Shown: in pieces, positions 57,931-64,000 of the stretch
Layout of the letters: each line of letters opens with the position of its first letter
How positions within the stretch are numbered: the stretch's first letter is position 1
Assembly: GCA_963281255.1 (NCBI GenBank)
Contig: OY725488.1
Span: forward strand, 4,983,925 to 5,047,924
DNA from: Aphrocallistes beatrix
Lineage: Eukaryota; Porifera; Hexactinellida; Sceptrulophora; Aphrocallistidae
Length of the DNA stretch: 64,000 bases
Reading direction: 5' to 3'
Program-made: the position numbers and the translations under genes
The notes under the pieces: generated by a model
Told to the model about the DNA's origin: nothing
What the model saw: only the letters and a program-made list of their open reading frames with translations
Databases searched by the model: none

Positions 57931-59224
57931 TTGCAACATGATTATGTCCCTGGTTCGCAGAATATGAATTATGATCAAGAGGAGAGAAATATGAGGTCAC
58001 AAGCTCAACGGACATTACAAGATCACAATTTTTTATATATTATAATATGCCATATTAAAATTCTATTCTAATGTGACCATGACCTTGTGGAGGGTTCGCC
58101 CCTAAGAGAGACACAGCGAGAGAGCCGAAATCCCCATGCGCCCACGGATTGGATACTAGCTCGAAAGAATATGATACCAACCAGTGTTCTCGAGAAGCGG
58201 TATTGTGAATTGGGATGCTTTTACGCGGGAATTCTGCATACCCTTGCGTAATATAATCAAATGATAATTGATGCAGATAAAATGTTATAACAATTTAACT
58301 ATTAAAAATTAAACATACCATGAAAGCGTGTATAGTAGAATCTGTGAGTAGAGTATCCTTCTCAGATAACAGTATCTGTCAATTCAGCAGGACGGATAGG
58401 TTTGGGCCTTTTTGGGAAATTGGGATACTTTTGCGAGTTGGGAAATATGGCCCTATCTCGTCAACTCTGTGCTGTACTATATTTGTCTACAGCTGCATCT
58501 ACACGCTTCCCCTACTCTCATCCCAGTTATATAGGCTACTGCCATCTGAGTATATTTAAACTTGTTGACCATAGCTGTTAGCAGAATCTTAATATATATG
58601 CCTGACTCTGAGAATACCGACCGAGGGGTAATATTTGTTGAAATTTCTGGTGCATGGCTAGGATCTGAAAAGCTATGTGAAGGAGGAAGAATAGGGCACG
58701 TTGAATAACCTAGTGGTTTAACTTTTGATGCAGCTGAAATATTCTGATCTTGGTTTGGTGTGAGCCCGGAGGCAGTGGGGGCCTGAAGCAAGGGGCCAGA
58801 AATTGAGATGAGCAGAAATATATTTTTCCTGCACAATATCAAATTTATTGCATCACGAAGAAAACAGTCTGTGGCATGTGTTCACAGACTGTTCTATTAG
58901 TAATTTGTTATGAATTAACATCTTAATATTAATAAATATATTTCACTTGAATCCCTGTATTCATTTCATACTTACACCTTAAAGTATTAACTATAAAATT
59001 GTATCAAGTCAAAATATGTTTTCTACATGTTAGTAATGCGCATGCCAGTCCACATTTACTTGAACACCAAATTCATATTTATACGTGGAAACAAATATTT
59101 GGCTATACTCGTATTAATATTAACGATTAATTATGTCTTACATCCACAAATCAGGTTCACAAAAGCGACACGAAGGGTTCGAAAGAAAAATAAATAGCAA
59201 AAGATTATCGAACATTGTTTCAAC
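57931..59224. other. Intergenic stretch, one unrecognised 121-codon frame
   Basis: On the minus strand 58477-58842 encodes 121 codons starting MILCRKNIFLLISISGPLLQ, superficially like a signal peptide, then Ser/Pro-rich sequence. There is no recognisable domain, codon pattern or neighbour evidence, so it is probably fortuitous. The rest is noncoding. Confidence 0.25.
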
Positions 59225-61460
59225 GAATCTATACAGGAACAGTCCGAACAGATAGTTGATATTGGGCTTCTCCCAGAACATATTTCATTCAATCGAATTG
59301 AAGAGATTGTTAGCGTTGGACCTCCACCAAAACAAACAGGTAACGTATTTCCGTTTTCTGTATTTCAAAAGAAAAGACAAAATGGCGAAAATCAAAATAG
59401 AGATTGGCTTGTTTATAGTCAACAGAAGGGTGCATTGTTTTGCTTTCCATGCAGATTATTTGGACAAAACGTTTCTAAGAATCCAAGTAATTCCTTTTTA
59501 GCGTCTGTAAATGGATGTGGCCCAGATTCAAAATGGAAATACTTTTTGATCGTTTGCCTTTGCATGAAAATAGTACTAATCATAAACAATGTTATTTGGA
59601 ATGGCGTCAATTAGAAATACGTTTGTCAGATAAATCTTCTATTGATAATCAGCTCATTGCAAGAATTAACACAGATATATCAAAATAACGTCAATAATCC
59701 GATGCAACAATTCCCTCCGTTGCATCGGATTATTGACGTTATTCTATTCTTAGGTCAACGCGGCCTTTCATTTAGAGGAGATACTGATGAAATAGGAGAT
59801 GTACACAATGGGAACTTTCTAGGATTAATAGAACGAATTTATCATTATGACCCTGTACTTCGCGAACATGTTAGCAAGATACATGAATCTCAAAGAAAAG
59901 GGAAACGTATTCAGGCTCATTATCTCCCTAACGAACAAAATGAATTCATCCATTTATGTGCAAATAAGCTTCGTAGCTGTATTTCAATTGAGTGCACGAA
60001 TGCTAAATACTATTCTATCATGGTAGATGCAACTCCAGACACACACAGAACAAAATACTTTTATTTTACGCTATTTGGTACGTCAACAAGATGAATATAT
60101 AATCCAGGAACGCTTTTTCACATTTATAGATGAATTCGGCCAAACCGGTTCAGTGATCGCAGCAATGATCTTAAAGTTTCTCAAAAATGATGACATTCCT
60201 TTTCGAGAATGCAGAGTTCAGGGATATGACAACGCAAGCAACATGTCAGGAAAATTTAATGGTGTTCAAAGCCTGCTAAACCAAGAAAACCCACTTTGCA
60301 TCTTCTCTCCTTGTGGATGTCGTTCACTTAATTTGTGCGGTCTAATTCAGCTGCTTGTTGTAAAGAAGCTATTACTTTTTTTAGTATGATTCAAACTATC
60401 TACAATTTACATTAATCCAGTCCAAAAAGATGGGCTATTCTAATTCGCCACATTGGAGTCTCTCTTTACGGTATCTCTGGTACAAGATAGACTGACCGGA
60501 TTGCAAGTGTTCGACCATATAATAGGCATTTGCCATGAATCCAGTTATCCTTGAGTGAACTTCTCGAACTCAATCTTACTTCAAAAGCTAAAATCAAATA
60601 CGTTTTTTCATTTGAGTGTGTGTTCATGTCAGCAGTATGGTATACAATTTTGCAAGCTATAGACCCAAGGAATCAAGTGATCGAAGCACGAGATGCAACC
60701 ATTGAGGTTGAAGTAAGGAATTTGGATGATCTTCTGACTGAACTCAAAACAATAAGAGATAATTGGTTTTCTATCTTTGAGGAAGCAAAGAGTGTGGCAG
60801 AAGCTTTAAACATTAATACACAATTCCCAGAAGTCAGAAAACGGAAAAAAGATTAAATTATCTGATATGTGCGAATCTGAAATATCAGAAGAAAATTCAC
60901 AAATCACTGGTGAAGAGAAGTTTCAGAATATATTTCATCAAATCATTGACTCCGTTCGTGAAGGCTTAAATAAGAGGTATAAAGCAGCTTATAGGATAAA
61001 TGCGCTTTTCCAATTTTTGTGGAGATTTTCTGGAAATGTCTGAAGAGAATGCAATTAGTGCATGCAATGAATTTGAAACTAGGTATGGAGAAGATGTATC
61101 AGACAACTTTAAAATGAAATTCTGCATCTTTGCAAAAATACATATTGCCAACCTTTGTGATAATTCATTAAATCACTTCTCAACACGATCCGGAGACTGA
61201 AACTGGAAGGAATTTTTCCAAATACTTGTATCGCATTACGAATTTTCTTGACCTTACCTGTCACTATTGCTACAGCAGAACGCTCGTTCAGTAAACTTAA
61301 GCTAATTAAAAACTACTTACGAAGTACAATGTCACAAAGCAGACTGGTTGATCTTGCTTTACTAAGTATTGAAAGTGAGTTAGCAAGAACATTTGATTTC
61401 AACTCAGTTATTGACAACTTTGCTATGATAAAGGTTCGAAGAGGTTACTTTTAGAGAACT
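59225..61460 (+). pseudogene. hAT transposase (TTF/ZMYM1-like), broken
   Basis: Parts in order: a TTF-type zinc-finger region (KKRQNGENQNRDWLVYSQQK, GALFCFPCRLFGQ), FLGQRGLSFRGDTDEIGD, NGNFLGLIERIYHYDPVLRE, KYYSIMVDATPD (catalytic Asp region), CRVQGYDNASNMSGKFNGVQ, IFSPCGCRSLNL, and finally the dimerisation motif ATAERSFSKLKLIKNYLRST. All match hAT transposases of the ZMYM1-like type. It has at least five frame changes and a 25-base palindrome that replaced coding sequence at 59684-59743. A GGGCCCGGGTCAGTG motif at about 61571-61585 may be its right terminal repeat. Confidence 0.85.
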
Positions 61461-61655
61461 TTGTCTGTTATAATTACGTATATTTAGATGATGTAATAGA
61501 AATATATACTATTTATATGATTATTAAACTTACTAGATAGAAACTAAAATTTTCAGGGAAAATAATTAGTGGGCCCGGGTCAGTGTATCTTTTAAGGATT
61601 TAAAAAGATAATCCCCAGAATAAAAAAATATATTATATTGGGATTTTTATTAATA

Positions 61656-62158
61656 CAAGGCGCTTCGCTTGCTTGCGCTGCGCGGCTGGCGGACATTTCG
61701 TGTCCGCCAGAGGCTCCTTTCGGTCGCCTGGGGTCACATTGGTTAATTATAAGGGAGATAACATCTCTAAATATGTCCATCTTAGTGTTAAAATCTATTT
61801 CACTCGAAAAATCACCAAATTTGTCAATTTTAAAATTTTTGATTCGTAATGATGACGTCATAACAAAGTGATGAGTCATTATTTTTGGATGAAAGTCGCA
61901 TCATATGTGAGGTATGTTAGTATACAGATTCTATTAAAATTTCAGCCTTCTATATCCTATAATGGCTGAGTTATGCCCGAATAACTGTGTTGCTTAACTT
62001 TTAAAAATGTGACAATGACGTCATAATTCCATGATGAGTCGACATTTTCGTCTGAGCTCCGAACTTACTGGAGCCATAGCCAAAAGACTCCCACATGCCA
62101 AAAATCAGCCTTCTGCGCCCGGCAGTTTCTTCAATCTATTCGTTACAGATATATATAC

Positions 62159-62215
<57 letters not shown>

Positions 62216-62243
62216 TACAATAATCGAGTTTTAATAGTAAGGA
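61656..62243 (-). mobile_element. HLE, full length, longest TA tract
   Basis: Both ends present, a near-pure (TA)n of about 50 bases at 62160-62210, and all hairpins. The terminal hairpin lost two bases (CAAGGCGCTTCGCTTG). The shared open frame is intact (61592-61879 region). Lies outside the AP2A gene. Confidence 0.9.
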
Positions 62244-62401
62244 TAAATTCAAAAATTTGAAACGTTATTGTACTGGAAGTCATATGAAACTCCCAATATT
62301 GGCTCGGAATGTAAAATTTATCATACTTCAAACACAATCATGTAATAATACGCTAATATAAAATATCCAACCATTTCTTAGTCATATATAAAAAATTTAG
62401 A

Positions 62402-63260
62402 TTATAATCTAAATTCTAGGAAAAAATAAATCAGAAATAAAAAACTTTTAGAAGTAAGAAAAAAATTGCTTAAAAGATAGCCTGACCCGGGTTCTAACGT
62501 AGCCAGAGGGCCCAAAAATCTCTCCACGGCACTGTCAGAGGAGCACATATTTATAAGATTCGAGACTAGGAGCAGTCGCCTTTCAAGAGATGAGGTTAGG
62601 GTAGTTAACATTTTTGGCTTATATGTGGTTAACAACTCTTTCAGTTCAGCTCTAATTCCACGGATTCAAGTGATTATCAAACTTGTTGCTACGGAATTCT
62701 GTGTTGACATTGGATAGTTGCTGCACAAAAATCATGGTTTTCAACCTCAGAAAGGGGTTTTAGTGAATTGCAGGAATATCTAACCAAATATTCTGTCAAC
62801 TATCTGTTTAGGATCTCTTGCTTTCCAGTGAACTGGATTGACATTAACATACACAAAGGTAGTTACAGGGCTTTGTTTTAATTGCGAAGATGACTGGATA
62901 GATTCTATGATAATTTCTGGATGATGTCTCTAAACAGAGAACGTGGGATAAACATATTACCTCATTAAAATGAATTATTAAAAAAGTATAATAAAGGTTC
63001 TCTTATTTCTCTATCTAACCTTGATGTGTGTGTGTGTGAAAGTTGGAAGTGGATGTGTAGGAACCCGAGACTGACTTGTTGCAGTGCTCACATGTCAATT
63101 TGAACTGACCTGTAGTTGTCCCAGTGGGTTCTGAATAGTGTTTGAAAATAGGAGTCATCACAGTAAAATGAATTTGTACTATATCTTCGGTGAACATATT
63201 TATAGTGCACAGGAACCACGAAAAAGAGAGAATCCATATGCTTACTCGTAAAGTTGTCAA
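62402..63260 (-). pseudogene. hAT (ZBED-like) transposase fragments
   Basis: At 63015-63110 the minus strand reads FKLTCEHCNKSVSGSYTSTS then NFHTHTH, a BED-type zinc finger (Cys-X2-Cys ... His-X-His) common at hAT N-termini. At 62480-62650 it reads ELKELLTTYKPK, SSLERRLLLVSNLINM and VERFLGPLATLEP, resembling the hAT region before the dimerisation domain (usually LATLLDPRFK). The frames between are lost. Moderate evidence. Confidence 0.45.
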
Positions 63261-63647
63261 CTTACACTTACAAATTCCCGAGAAACACCAAACACAACGA
63301 TATCAAAACAATAATGTAAATAATCAACACATGTATAGGAATTGTAAGTGGCTTTAGCCTTTAAGTATAATTTAGACTTAATTACAATTATGTACTTCAA
63401 TTACAATTATGTACAAAACATAATTAATTGTAATTAATTAATTATAAATATAATTGAACCCAACCCTGATGAATAGGTTCAAGTGCTTAAGTCTTACATA
63501 GTATCAAATAAACAATTACTTGTTAAAGTGCGAAACTGGTGTGTTGGCGAATCGATCGTCTTTTTCGTTAATACTCGTATACTGGTGACATTCGCAATGA
63601 TTTTCACTGTATGTTGCAATGTAGGGGTGTATTGGATGTCCATATGT

Positions 63648-63808
63648 CATAGTTGGGTTCAAATACATTTTTCTTGATCAAATACAAATACAAATAAGTT
63701 AAGTAGAAACCAAATACGAATACAATTACTCCTAATTTAATAGATCCAAATACAATAACGAATACAAATACAAATACAAATACAAATACGTATTTGAACC
63801 AAACCCTG
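63648..63808. mobile_element. hAT-type MITE with hexanucleotide repeat
   Basis: Imperfect inverted ends CATAGTTGGGTTCAAATAC and GTATTTGAACCAAACCCTG, with flanking 8-mers CCATATGT and CCATACGT (7 of 8 identical). The interior is (AAATAC)n-like repeat. Not coding despite open frames. Confidence 0.6.
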
Positions 63809-64000
63809 CCATACGTGAACAATGACTCTAGCATGTCTATACAGATACGGTGTATGGAAATTTCTAGACCGTCTCTATATCAGTGTTCACTTGTAGACAT
63901 CCAACACACCCATACATTACGATATTTATAACAGTATAGGTCGCTCAAGGTAGGCTTCCCCAAGCGCAGATTTATAATTGGATTTGTCCGGTTTGGGGCT
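63809..64000. other. Window end, nothing recognised
   Basis: Short unassigned sequence to the end of the window. Confidence 0.3.

Noticed and set aside
58477-58842. 121-codon minus-strand frame with a signal-peptide-like start
   Set aside because: No domain, no neighbour or codon evidence, and such lengths occur by chance here. Kept only as a note.
63604-63834. Minus-strand frame rich in alternating Val/Phe
   Set aside because: It is a translation of the (AAATAC)n repeat in a hAT-type MITE, not a membrane protein.

Overview
The window reads as AT-rich nuclear DNA of an invertebrate animal. One host gene can be recognised with confidence: the alpha subunit of the AP-2 clathrin adaptor, on the plus strand. 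It has two coding exons, 23381-23927 and 54589-56876, joined by a phase-1 GT-AG intron of about 30.7 kb. The spliced product is 944 residues and appears complete, running from the PIP2-binding trunk to the ear (appendage) domain. The lineage cannot be fixed from the sequence. The protein is clearly metazoan-like but fairly divergent from vertebrate AP2A.

Almost everything else is transposon debris in several age layers. Left of the gene (1-23380) are a gypsy-type gag-protease remnant, a PIF/Harbinger element, a Mutator-like transposase fragment with an OTU-like fragment nearby, a tRNA-derived SINE, fold-back MITEs, and a deep nest of TTAA-flanked elements (families here called T1 and T2) and hAT elements. 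Inside the intron are pogo, Tc1, mariner, hAT, P-like and Ginger remnants, several long fold-back elements, and a solo LTR. Right of the gene (57000-64000) are two hAT transposase pseudogenes and smaller repeats.

The dominant repeat is a family here called HLE (Helitron-like element), about 0.5 kb and represented by more than twenty full or partial copies. It has no terminal inverted repeats and no target duplication. It starts with TCCTTACTATT after an A in nearly every readable copy, has a variable TA-rich microsatellite close to its 5' end, and ends in three GC-rich hairpins with CTTG, almost always followed by T. These traits resemble non-autonomous Helitrons or Helentron-derived HINE/DINE elements. 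The TA tract repeatedly served as landing site for TA-targeting MITEs and for other HLE copies, which built many of the nests.

No rRNA, tRNA gene, CRISPR array or bacterial-type operon is seen. Except for AP2A, every recognisable coding region is a broken transposon gene. The most unusual item is a short Ginger-type DNA element (35195-36035) in the intron, carrying an intact first exon of a gypsy-integrase/KRBA2-like protein with a perfect splice donor.
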